A stretch of 64,000 nucleotides of DNA from JADKAV01 sp963818505 (GTDB taxonomy: Bacteria > Actinomycetota > Actinomycetes > S36-B12 > UBA10799). The stretch's first letter is position 1, and each line of letters begins with the position of its first letter. Positions 8,111 to 15,922 of the stretch are shown piece after piece. A program made the position numbers and the translations under genes. A model generated the notes under the pieces. It ran no database searches, was not told where the DNA came from, and saw only the letters and a program-made list of their open reading frames with translations. Where the stretch lies: NCBI GenBank assembly GCA_963818505.1, contig CAWFSJ010000006.1, positions 62,001 through 126,000 on the forward strand, written 5' to 3'.

Positions 8111-9490
8111 TCAGCGGTAGATCGCCAGCACCTCGTCGCGAAGGGCGGCCATCTGCTGCTCATCCGGAGCCTCTGCGTTGAGGCGCAACAGCGGTTCGGT
8201 GTTGCTCGGACGTACATTGACCCACCATGTGCCGCCATCGACGGTGAGGCCGTCAAGCTCGGAGAATGTGACGTCGCGGCCGGTGAAGTGGGCACGGACT
8301 GCAGCCATAGCTGCGGCTTGGTCGGCCACCTCGGTGTTGATCTCACCGGACATCGCATACCGGCTGTACGCAGCGAGAAGCTGGGACAAGGTCGTGCCTT
8401 CCGGGGCATTGGACAGACTCGACATGACGTGCAGCGCGGCCAGCATTCCGCTGTCAGCACGCCAGAAGTCCTTGAAGTAGAAGTGCCCGGAGTGCTCGCC
8501 GCCGAACACGGCCCCCGTCTGGGCCATCGTCGCTTTGATGAACGAATGTCCCACGCGGGTCACGACTGGGACACCCCCGTTCTCGGCGATGATCTCCGGG
8601 ACCGAGCGCGAGGTGATCAGGTTGTGGATCACCGGGGCCCCGGGGACGCGGCGCAACTCCTGGGCCGCGATCAGCCCGGTGATCGTGGACGGGTTGACCA
8701 GTTCGCCGCGCTCGTCGACGACGAAACACCGATCCGCATCTCCGTCGAAGGCCAGTCCGAGATCGGCACCGGAGGCCCGCACCGCGGCTTGCAGGTCCAC
8801 GAGGTTGGCCGGGTCGATGGGGTTGGCTTCGTGGTTCGGGAACGAGCCGTCGAGCTCGAAGTAGAGCGCCTCGAGGTCCACCGGCAGTTGCTCGAAGACC
8901 ACCGGCGTCGTGAGGCCGGCCATCCCGTTCCCAGCGTCGGCAACGACCTTGAGCCGACGGGTCGCCGGCGCCACCAAGCCGACGAGGTACGACGCGTACT
9001 CATGCAGCATCTCGCGCGACGAGATCTTGCCCACCTGACCGTCGTACCCGCCGACCCCGGACACAAGAAGTTCTGCGATATCACGCAGACCGCTGTCCTG
9101 ACCCACAGGTGCGGCACCTGCCCGGCACATCTTGATCCCGTTGTAAGCGGCCGGATTGTGGCTCGCCGTGAACATCGCACCGGGCATGTCGAGGCTTCCC
9201 GACGCGTAGTACAGCCCGTCGGTGGAGCAGAGGCCGATCATGATCACGTCGACGCCGTGGGCGGTGACACCCTCGGCGAAGGCTGCCGCGAAGGCCGGGG
9301 AGGAAGGGCGCATGTCGTGACCCACCACGACACATCCCGCCTCCCGCAGGCGCAGCGCCTCAACGAAGGCCGCTCCAGCGGCTCTGACGAAGTCGGGGGT
9401 CAACTGCTCGTCAACAAGACCACGCACGTCGTAGGCCTTGATCAGCGCAGACACCAGATCAGCCGGGAACCCGGCAGGGGTTTGGCTCAT
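8111..9490 (-). CDS. manB: Phosphomannomutase/phosphoglucomutase
   Basis: 459-residue alpha-D-phosphohexomutase that converts mannose-6-phosphate to mannose-1-phosphate. Domain 1 has the phosphoserine loop FTASHNPAAYNG, domain 2 the metal loop DGDADRCF, domain 3 GGEHSGHFYF and the C-terminal domain the phosphate loop RPSNTEPLLR. All catalytic motifs are intact. The ATG at 9490 (MSQTPAGFP) lies 11 bases past the DUF3499 stop; a longer reading to 9682 only overlaps that gene. It fits directly with ManA and the nucleotidyltransferase at 15.9-17.0 kb to give NDP-mannose. Confidence 0.93.
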   Translation of the reverse strand: MSQTPAGFPADLVSALIKAYDVRGLVDEQLTPDFVRAAGAAFVEALRLREAGCVVVGHDMRPSSPAFAAAFAEGVTAHGVDVIMIGLCSTDGLYYASGSLDMPGAMFTASHNPAAYNGIKMCRAGAAPVGQDSGLRDIAELLVSGVGGYDGQVGKISSREMLHEYASYLVGLVAPATRRLKVVADAGNGMAGLTTPVVFEQLPVDLEALYFELDGSFPNHEANPIDPANLVDLQAAVRASGADLGLAFDGDADRCFVVDERGELVNPSTITGLIAAQELRRVPGAPVIHNLITSRSVPEIIAENGGVPVVTRVGHSFIKATMAQTGAVFGGEHSGHFYFKDFWRADSGMLAALHVMSSLSNAPEGTTLSQLLAAYSRYAMSGEINTEVADQAAAMAAVRAHFTGRDVTFSELDGLTVDGGTWWVNVRPSNTEPLLRLNAEAPDEQQMAALRDEVLAIYR

Positions 9491-9500
9491 GGCCGTCAGG

Positions 9501-9860
9501 CTATTCGATGGGACGCAACACGCGCAGATGGCCTTTGCCACCCACAGTGAGTTGACCCGATTCTTCGTGGACCACCGCCGGGGCAGTCGTTGGCCGCGCC
9601 GCTGACCGCACGGCGTCGGCCAGGGCCTGTAGATCGTCGTTAGAGGGCAGCAGGGCATCCGGGTCCGGATCCAGGCGCACAACCTCCCAGCCGCGCGGGG
9701 CGGTCAGTCGGTTGGAATGCTCCTCGCACAGGTCGTAGGAGTGCGGCTCGGCGAACGTCGCCAGAGGTCCCAGTACCGCGGTCGACTCGGCGTAGACGTA
9801 GGTGAGCGTGGACACGGCCTGGCGTCGACATGACGGCCGTGAGCAGCTGCGGGCATTCAC
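9501..9860 (-). CDS. DUF3499 family protein
   Basis: 119-residue actinobacterial protein of unknown function (DUF3499, Rv3258c-like). From the GTG at 9860 it starts VNARSCSRPSCRRQAVSTL and carries two further conserved pieces, YDLCEEHSNRLTAPRGWEV and a variable C-terminus. The three N-terminal and central cysteines plus the His (CEEH) look like a small zinc site, which is inference. It lies between the metallopeptidase-like gene and phosphomannomutase, as in mycobacteria. Confidence 0.88.
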   Translation of the reverse strand: MNARSCSRPSCRRQAVSTLTYVYAESTAVLGPLATFAEPHSYDLCEEHSNRLTAPRGWEVVRLDPDPDALLPSNDDLQALADAVRSAARPTTAPAVVHEESGQLTVGGKGHLRVLRPIE

Positions 9861-9903
9861 GTGGCCACGGTAACCGGGGGCATCGGTCCCGGCCGAACCC
9901 GCC

Positions 9904-10380
9904 TCAGACACGCGGGTACTCCGGGTCGATCCGCTCTGCACCACGGCCCAGGAACACCCCTGCCAACTCAGCCAGCACATCCTTGAGCAGCCGGTTGCGA
10001 GTTGCCGGCGAGCCCGCCCGCAACTCCAAGGCCCAGCGGTACACCGTGATCCGTGCGCTGAGTCCCGCGTCGGCGGGGTCGAACACTGCCAGATGGGGCT
10101 CATCCGGCTCGGGCACATCGCTGACCGCCACCTCGATGAACTGCAGTTCGGGATGACCTGCGGTTAAGCGATCCCAAGCCACGAGCACCTGCTCGTCGAA
10201 CTCGTCGGAACGACTGCGCGAGAGCGGCACAGCCCTGGGCGCCAGGGGTCCTCTAACACCACGGCCCCTACGGTCACGCCGCCGTGAGCGAGCCCGTGCT
10301 GAGGCTGAGGACCAGACGACGCCGGGACCTGCCTGCGCAGGGGTTTGCTGCCTGGCGCGATGACCCACACGCATCAACAT
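9904..10380 (-). CDS. Metallopeptidase-family protein, HEXXH motif degenerate
   Basis: 158-residue protein of the small actinobacterial metallopeptidase (zincin-like) family found beside DUF3499. A basic segment RRRDRRGRGVRGPL precedes PRAVPLSRSRSDEFD, and the C-terminus reads LLKDVLAELAGVFLGRGAER then IDPEYPRV. At the place where peptidases of this family carry HEXXH the sequence is AELAG, so zinc-protease activity is doubtful. The ATG at 10380 is supported by TAGAGT seven bases upstream; the region beyond it is a duplicated hairpin, not coding. Confidence 0.75.
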   Translation of the reverse strand: MLMRVGHRARQQTPAQAGPGVVWSSASARARSRRRDRRGRGVRGPLAPRAVPLSRSRSDEFDEQVLVAWDRLTAGHPELQFIEVAVSDVPEPDEPHLAVFDPADAGLSARITVYRWALELRAGSPATRNRLLKDVLAELAGVFLGRGAERIDPEYPRV

Positions 10381-10387
10381 GTGGCTG

Positions 10388-10393
10388 ACTCTA
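10388..10393 (-). promoter_or_regulatory. Putative -10 of metallopeptidase-like gene
   Basis: TAGAGT, seven bases before the ATG at 10380, leaving no room for a ribosome binding site. Its -35 region would lie inside the first copy of the 58-bp direct repeat. Confidence 0.5.
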
Positions 10394-10395
10394 AC

Positions 10396-10453
10396 GGGGG
10401 GTATGACAAAGGGTGGCTCACCACGCTGGCGAGCCACCTTTGGATGTCTGTAT
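10396..10453. repeat. 58-bp direct repeat, copy A (terminator-like hairpin)
   Basis: Begins with six G and contains an inverted repeat AAAGGGTGGCTC (10408-10419) against GAGCCACCTTT (10431-10441). It is nearly identical to 10544-10602, differing by one missing C in the right arm. The two copies bracket palindromic element copy 1. Confidence 0.9.
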
Positions 10454-10466
10454 CCCAAGCCTGTTG

Positions 10467-10534
10467 GTTAGAGGTTGTGCTGTTGGTTAGCGAATCCACG
10501 CGTTGTTTCGCTAACCAACGCCACAACCTCTAAC
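10467..10534. repeat. Dispersed palindromic element, copy 1
   Basis: 68-bp inverted repeat running from GTTAGAGGTTGTGCTG to CACAACCTCTAAC, with arms of 28 bases around the 12-base loop TCCACGCGTTGT. The right arm has two adjacent mismatches (CAACGCC instead of CAACAGC). A further CTGTTGGTTAG at 10461-10471 repeats part of the left arm outside the element. It lies downstream of whiB2 and upstream of the metallopeptidase-like gene. Confidence 0.92.
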
Positions 10535-10543
10535 CGGAGCAGC

Positions 10544-10602
10544 GGGGGGTATGACAAAGGGTGGCTCACCACGCTGGCGAGCCACCCTTTGGATGTCTGT
10601 AT
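10544..10602 (-). terminator. 58-bp direct repeat, copy B; putative whiB2 terminator
   Basis: Perfect 12-bp stem AAAGGGTGGCTC (10556-10567) with GAGCCACCCTTT (10579-10590) and an 11-base loop, about 53 bases past the whiB2 stop. The T tract after the stem is short (TTTGTCAT), so termination strength is uncertain. It is duplicated at 10396-10453. Confidence 0.6.
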
Positions 10603-10643
10603 TGATTTCTCGGGGAAGAAAGTGGGAAGAAGCGCAGTTGACC

Positions 10644-10901
10644 TCAGCCGGCGGCGCGCTTGAGGCGGCGGCGCTCACGCTCGGAGAGCCCGCCCCAGAT
10701 CCCGAAACGCTCGTCGTTCTCCAGCGCGTACTCCAGGCATTCCCGCCGCACCTCGCAGGAGCCGCAGATCCGCTTGGCCTCTCTGGTGGATCCACCCTTC
10801 TCAGGGAAGAACGACTCAGGGTCGGTCTCCGCACACAATGCCCGTTCCTGCCAACTGAGTTCCTCGGTCTCCGACATCGGCAACCTGACGATCGACTCCA
10901 T
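10644..10901 (-). CDS. whiB2: WhiB family transcriptional regulator (WhiB2/WhmD-like)
   Basis: 85-residue iron-sulfur regulator. The four cluster ligands are Cys23 (ALCAETD) and the trio in ICGSCEVRREC; the turn GIWGG and the basic C-terminus RERRRLKRAAG follow as in all WhiB proteins. Length and neighbours (DUF3499, manB) match WhiB2/WhmD, which governs septation in mycobacteria and streptomycetes. The ATG is preceded by GGAGC, so this mRNA has a leader. The 266 bases upstream (10902-11167) are relatively AT-rich and hold its promoter; no clear operator was recognised there. Confidence 0.92.
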   Translation of the reverse strand: MESIVRLPMSETEELSWQERALCAETDPESFFPEKGGSTREAKRICGSCEVRRECLEYALENDERFGIWGGLSERERRRLKRAAG

Positions 10902-11167
10902 GTTTGCTCCACTTCCGCGCCCCGGTGCGCTTCATTGAACTTCGGTTTTCGCTGCCCTGGAGGCTTCCCGCGACCAGTGACAACACCGATGAAATTACAT
11001 GGCCGTAAGTAATGGCTCAACCGGAACTGGCGAGAATGTCCGTTCGGACGAGAGAATCTGTGGATAACCGCCGCAAATTTGCAAGCAGACACGCCGCAAC
11101 CGGGAAGAAAAGCCCGAAATAGCACGAAATGCCCAGAAATATGGAGAAGGGCGGGTTCCGACTCAGG

Positions 11168-13669
11168 TCACTGTGTGTCACTGATTGCGCCCACGACCGG
11201 AACATCCGCGTAGACCGTCGTGCGTTGCCTGGCCGGACGACCGGCCAAAGCCGCCATTTCGTGCAGTTCGGCGACGCTGACCGAGGACCCATGGGCCGAC
11301 CCGGCCATGCGGCTGATCGTCTCCTCCATCAGGGTTCCGCCGAGGTCGTTCGCCCCGGCACCGAGCAAGTGGGCGGCTCCGGCAGGGCCGAGTTTGACCC
11401 AGGACACCTGGATGTTCTCGATCGCACCGTCGAGCAACAGCCTGGCCATCGCCGTGACCAGCGTGTCCTCGCGGACCGTGGAGCCCGCCCGGGCTTTGCC
11501 CGCCAGGTACAGCGGTGCGTTGTGGTGCACGAACGGCAGCCCCACGAATTCTGTGAACCCGTTGGTCTGTTCCTGGATCCTGCGCAGAAGCCGCAGGTGC
11601 CGGACCCAGTGAACCGGGGTGTCCACATGCCCGTACATCATCGTCGAGCTCGACCGAAGGCCCACCGTGTGAGCGGCGGTCACGACCTCGACCCAGGCGC
11701 TGGTCGGCAGTTTGCCCTTCGTGAGGACCCATCTCACGTCGTCGTCGAGGATCTCGGCGGCTGTGCCCGGGATCGAGTCCAAACCCGCCTGCTTGGCACG
11801 GGCCAGGAACTCCGCCACCGGTATGTCGCAGCGGGTTGCGCCGTTGACCACCTCCATCGGACTGAAGGCGTGCAGGTGCATCCCGGGGTCGGCCGCTTTG
11901 ACCGTGCGGGCCAGGTCGAAGTAGGCAGAACCGGGCAGGCGCGGATGGATGCCACCCTGCATGCAGATCTCAGTGGCTCCGGCAGCCGCAGCCTCCAGCA
12001 CTCTGCTGGCGATCTCGTCGCTGCTGAGGGTGAAGGCATCGGCGTCGGATTCGCGCTGGGCGAAGGCGCAGAACCGGCATCCGGTGTAACAGACGTTCGT
12101 GAAGTTGATGTTGCGGTTGACCACGTATGTGACCTCGTCGCCGACCCGTGCGCGTCGAAGTTCGTCCGCAACCCGAGCCACCTGCGCGACCTGCTCGCCC
12201 GTGGCGGCGAACAACGCAAGCGCCAGATCCTCGTTCGACTCATCGCTCAACTTGCCGGGGTCGGAACCCGCGAGGTCCAAGGCCTTGTGGAAGTCGCCCA
12301 CAATGACCGCAGGACCCTCGCCCACGCTCAAGGCGTCCCAGGAGCCGAACGCGGTGTCGAAGTCCGATCGCCGCTCGGTATCGCGCCCACGGATATCGAT
12401 TGTCACGGCCAGGTCGGTGCGTCCCGATCCGGTCGCGGAAAACCCTTCGTAGTCTGTCTGCTCCTGCCAGGGCCGCGGGGCTGGACGCCGCTGCGGGTCC
12501 AGCAGCCCGGTCGGGTCTGCCAGTGCCGCCACGAATGGTTTGAGCCGCGGGTCCAGCCAGGCATCACCGCGTGCGATGAACTCGGGGTGGATCGTCAAGC
12601 GGGGGCGCAGGTCCAGCCCCGCAGCGGCTGTGACCTCGCGCAGGACCTCGATGCTCGGCCACGGCCGCTCGGGATTGACGAAGTCCGCCGTCACCGGGCT
12701 CACCCCGCCCCAGTCGTCGATCCCGGCGCCCAGCAGCCCAGCGAGTTCGGATTCGTCGGTGAGGTTCGGCGGCGCCTGCAAATGCACGGACGTGCCGAGA
12801 ACCACCCGGGCCGTCGCGATCGCCGCACGGTATTGCTGCATGTCGGCGTCAGGGGCGCCGGCCATCGCGGTACCCGGCTTGGCGCGGAAGTTCTGAATGA
12901 TCACTTCTTGGATCCCGTGGAACTCGCGCTCGACCGAACGCAGGGCCAGCAGCGACTCGGCCCGCTCGGCCAGTGTCTCGCCGATCCCGATCAGCAGACC
13001 GGTCGTGAACGGGATCGCCAGCCGCCCGGCTTCGCGCAACACCCGCAGCCTGACCTGGGGGTCCTTGTCCGGGGATCCGTAATGCACGGCTCCGGGTGTG
13101 GTGAACAGGCGCGCTGAGGTGGTCTCCAGCATCATCCCCATGCTCGGTGCCACCGGCCGTAGCCGGGTCATCTGGTCCCAGGTCATGACCCCGGGATTGG
13201 CGTGGGGCAGCAGGCCGGTGCCCTCCAGGATCGCGATAGCAACCGCCCGCACGTAATCGGAGGTGCTGTCGAAGCCCCGCTCGTCGAGCCACTGCCGGGC
13301 CGCCGGCCAACGATCCTCAGGCGTGTCGCCCAATGTCAGCAGGGCCTCTGCGCAACCCGCGCGGGCCCCCTGCTCGGCGACGGCTACCGCCTCGTCGATC
13401 TCGAGGAAGGGATTGCGTCCGAGTTGTCGCAGGCTCGCGGGATCAGTCGCGAACGTGCAGTAGTGACAACGGTCGCGGCACAGGTGGGTCACCGGGATGA
13501 ACACCTTGGGCGAGTAGGTCACTGTGGCGCAACTGCGGTCCCGCATGCCTGCCGCGATGGCGCACAACGCCTCAAGGTCGTCATCACGGGCACCGAGCAG
13601 CGCCTCGACCTCGTCCACGTCGAGGGAAACGGCGCGTTCGGCACGGGCCAGCACCCGACGTAGAGTCAC
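11168..13669 (-). CDS. fbiC: 7,8-didemethyl-8-hydroxy-5-deazariboflavin (FO) synthase FbiC
   Basis: 833-residue bifunctional radical-SAM enzyme that makes the F420 chromophore FO from tyrosine and a flavin-pathway pyrimidine. The CofG half (about 1-400) has cluster cysteines 64, 68 and 71 (CRDRCHYC); the CofH half (about 450-833) has cysteines 527, 531 and 534 (CYTGCRFC). Both halves are complete. The GTG at 13669 has TAGGCT six bases upstream, suggesting a leaderless mRNA, and is divergent from fbiA with 39 bases between starts. In M. tuberculosis fbiC is elsewhere; here it adjoins fbiA-fbiB. Confidence 0.96.
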   Translation of the reverse strand: MTLRRVLARAERAVSLDVDEVEALLGARDDDLEALCAIAAGMRDRSCATVTYSPKVFIPVTHLCRDRCHYCTFATDPASLRQLGRNPFLEIDEAVAVAEQGARAGCAEALLTLGDTPEDRWPAARQWLDERGFDSTSDYVRAVAIAILEGTGLLPHANPGVMTWDQMTRLRPVAPSMGMMLETTSARLFTTPGAVHYGSPDKDPQVRLRVLREAGRLAIPFTTGLLIGIGETLAERAESLLALRSVEREFHGIQEVIIQNFRAKPGTAMAGAPDADMQQYRAAIATARVVLGTSVHLQAPPNLTDESELAGLLGAGIDDWGGVSPVTADFVNPERPWPSIEVLREVTAAAGLDLRPRLTIHPEFIARGDAWLDPRLKPFVAALADPTGLLDPQRRPAPRPWQEQTDYEGFSATGSGRTDLAVTIDIRGRDTERRSDFDTAFGSWDALSVGEGPAVIVGDFHKALDLAGSDPGKLSDESNEDLALALFAATGEQVAQVARVADELRRARVGDEVTYVVNRNINFTNVCYTGCRFCAFAQRESDADAFTLSSDEIASRVLEAAAAGATEICMQGGIHPRLPGSAYFDLARTVKAADPGMHLHAFSPMEVVNGATRCDIPVAEFLARAKQAGLDSIPGTAAEILDDDVRWVLTKGKLPTSAWVEVVTAAHTVGLRSSSTMMYGHVDTPVHWVRHLRLLRRIQEQTNGFTEFVGLPFVHHNAPLYLAGKARAGSTVREDTLVTAMARLLLDGAIENIQVSWVKLGPAGAAHLLGAGANDLGGTLMEETISRMAGSAHGSSVSVAELHEMAALAGRPARQRTTVYADVPVVGAISDTQ

Positions 13670-13675
13670 CTCTGA

Positions 13676-13681
13676 AGCCTA
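13676..13681 (-). promoter_or_regulatory. Putative -10 of fbiC (leaderless)
   Basis: TAGGCT, six bases before the GTG start at 13669, no ribosome binding site between. Confidence 0.55.
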
Positions 13682-13708
13682 ATCGAGCGACTCGGAAGGG
13701 ATGTTCGC

Positions 13709-14650
13709 ATGCAGATCACGGTCCTGGCCGGTGGCGTGGGCGGCGCCCGGTTCCTGCAGGGTCTGCGGGCGGCTTTTCCCGAAGCTGACATCACGGTCAT
13801 CGGGAATACCGCCGACGACATCTGGCTGCACGGTCTGAAGGTGTGCCCCGACCTGGACACGGTGATGTATACCCTCGGCGGCGGCATCGACACCGAACGT
13901 GGATGGGGACGCTCACAAGAGACGTACAGCGTGCTGGCGGAACTACAGGCCTACGACTTCGATCCGCTGTGGTTCACCCTCGGCGACCGCGACATCGCCA
14001 CCCATATGGTCCGCACGCAGTTGCTCAACGGGGGCTTCCCATTGTCGGAGATCACCGAAGCCCTGTGCCGTCGCTGGCAGCCCGGCGTGCGGCTTCTGCC
14101 GATGACCGACGACCGGGTGGAGACCCACGTTGTCGTTCGCGATGGGGACCGAACCTACGCGATGCACTTCCAGCAATGGTGGGTTCAACACCGGGCGCAA
14201 TTGCCCGCGCTGGAGTTCCGATTCGTGGGCATCGATGAGGCCAGCCCGGCCCCCGGCGTTCTCGAGGCCATCAGCGCGGCAGACGTCGTCGTACTGCCGC
14301 CCTCGAACCCGGTGGTCAGCATCGGCCCCATCCTTGCGGTCGCCGGCGTACGCGATGCCCTCGTGGACGGTCCCGCGCCGGTGGTCGGTGTTTCGGGCAT
14401 CATCGGCGGGCGGCCGGTGAAGGGGATGGCCGACACGTGCCTCACGACCATCGGCGTCCAGGCGAGCGCTGCCGGGGTGGCCGAACACTATGGCGCCCGG
14501 GGGCACGGCGGCATCCTCGATGCATGGGTCTACGAGCGCGGTGACGAACCGCCGCCCACAGTCCGGTCGAGCCTGGCGACTTCGACGCTGATGGTCGACG
14601 AACAAGCGGCAGTGAGTCTCGCCGTGGAGACGCTCGGGCTCGTTCTGTGA
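13709..14650 (+). CDS. fbiA: 2-phospho-L-lactate transferase (CofD/FbiA)
   Basis: 313-residue CofD-family enzyme that joins a phosphoenolpyruvate- or lactate-derived group to FO, the second step of F420 assembly. The N-terminus ITVLAGGVGGARFLQGL is the family glycine-rich motif; IGNTADDIWLHGLKVCPD and GDRDIATHMVR complete the GDP/FO site. GGAAGGG upstream of the ATG is a ribosome binding site. It overlaps fbiB by four bases (GTGATG junction), indicating an operon. Confidence 0.95.
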   Translation: MQITVLAGGVGGARFLQGLRAAFPEADITVIGNTADDIWLHGLKVCPDLDTVMYTLGGGIDTERGWGRSQETYSVLAELQAYDFDPLWFTLGDRDIATHMVRTQLLNGGFPLSEITEALCRRWQPGVRLLPMTDDRVETHVVVRDGDRTYAMHFQQWWVQHRAQLPALEFRFVGIDEASPAPGVLEAISAADVVVLPPSNPVVSIGPILAVAGVRDALVDGPAPVVGVSGIIGGRPVKGMADTCLTTIGVQASAAGVAEHYGARGHGGILDAWVYERGDEPPPTVRSSLATSTLMVDEQAAVSLAVETLGLVL

Positions 14651-15918
14651 TGCAGGTCGTCGCGGTCCCCGGTCTGCCGGAGTTCGACCAGAGCACCGAC
14701 CTGGTTGCGGTCCTGCGCAACGCACTTTCGGCCCTGCTTTGGCCGGATGGGAGCGCGGGCACGTCGACCGGCGACATCCTGGTTGTCAGTTCGAAGGTCA
14801 TCAGCAAGGTCGAGGGGCAGTGGGCGCCCGACCGGGACGGCGCCATCGAGGCCGACACGGTGCGTACGGTGGCGCAGCGCGGTGACCTGCGGATCGTCGA
14901 GAACCACCTCGGAGTCGTCATGGCCTCGGCGGGGGTCGACCGCTCAAACACCGACCGGGTCCTGCGACTGCCCAGGGATCCCGATGCCAGCGCGCGCGGC
15001 CTGTCCGAGGCGCTCGGACTGGCCGTGGTGATCACCGATTCCGCCGGCAGGCCCTGGCGGAACGGAGTCACCGACTTCGCGCTCGGCAGCCATGGCATCA
15101 CCGCGCTGGTTGACCTTCGCGGAACCCCCGACGACAACGGACAGACCCTGGAGATGACCCAGGTCGGCGTGGCCGATGAGATCGCGGCGGCGGCGGACCT
15201 GGTCAAAGGCAAGACGGGGCGCACCCCGGTGGCTGTCGTGCGCGGGCTGAATCTGATCGGATCGGGGACCGCGGCGGACCTGATCCGGGCAAGCGACGAG
15301 GACCTGTTCAGTCTGGGCACCAGGCAGGCCCGCGAGAGCGCAGTGACCGGTCGGCGCACCGTGCGCGCGTTCACCGACGAACCAGTGCCCTTGGACCTGC
15401 TCGAGAACGCCGTCGCCGCCGCCTGCACCGCCCCGAGCCCGCACCACACCCGGCCCTGGCGATTCGTGTTGCTGCGCGAGTCACGCCAGCGGGTGCTGGA
15501 CGCGATGCTCGAGCAGTGGGTCGCGGACTTGCGCGCCGACGGATTCAGTCAGGACTCCATCGCCAAGCGGGTACGCCGAGGAGACGTCCTGCGCAATGCC
15601 CCCGAGGTGGTCCTGGCCTTCAGTGAACTCGACGGCGCGACCCACACGTACCCCGATCAGCGACGCAACGGTTTCGAGCGCGACCTGTTCCTGGTGGCCG
15701 GCGGCGCAGCGGTCGAGAACCTGCTCGTGGCCCTGTCCGCGTCCGGTTTGGGCTCGGCGTGGATCTCGAGCACGGTCTTCTGCCCGCCGGTGGTGGCCGC
15801 AGCCCTGGACATCCCGGGCACGTGGCAGCCGCTGGGCGCTGTCGCGATCGGCTGGCCGGCAGCACCGGCGCCGCAGCGGCCGAGCGCCGAACTCGGCGCG
15901 CACTGGCTCGTGCGCTGA
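14647..15918 (+). CDS. fbiB: F420 gamma-glutamyl ligase FbiB (CofE plus nitroreductase domain)
   Basis: 423-residue two-domain protein. The N-terminal CofE part (about 1-240) adds glutamates to F420-0, with VVSSKVISKVEGQ and FALGSHGITALVDL visible. The C-terminal part (about 240-423) is a nitroreductase-fold domain starting SAVTGRRTVRAFTDEPV, which in mycobacteria is needed for full poly-glutamylation and FMN-dependent reduction. The fusion is the usual actinobacterial form. Its start overlaps the fbiA stop. Confidence 0.95.
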   Translation: MMQVVAVPGLPEFDQSTDLVAVLRNALSALLWPDGSAGTSTGDILVVSSKVISKVEGQWAPDRDGAIEADTVRTVAQRGDLRIVENHLGVVMASAGVDRSNTDRVLRLPRDPDASARGLSEALGLAVVITDSAGRPWRNGVTDFALGSHGITALVDLRGTPDDNGQTLEMTQVGVADEIAAAADLVKGKTGRTPVAVVRGLNLIGSGTAADLIRASDEDLFSLGTRQARESAVTGRRTVRAFTDEPVPLDLLENAVAAACTAPSPHHTRPWRFVLLRESRQRVLDAMLEQWVADLRADGFSQDSIAKRVRRGDVLRNAPEVVLAFSELDGATHTYPDQRRNGFERDLFLVAGGAAVENLLVALSASGLGSAWISSTVFCPPVVAAALDIPGTWQPLGAVAIGWPAAPAPQRPSAELGAHWLVR

Positions 15919-15922
15919 GGAC

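Noticed and set aside
10467..10534. Palindromic element as an ordinary intrinsic terminator
   Set aside because: No T tract follows either arm, the loop is long, and copy 4 lies between divergent promoters.
11129..13117. 662-codon plus-strand frame inside fbiC
   Set aside because: Antisense shadow; fbiC has both radical-SAM motifs intact on the minus strand.
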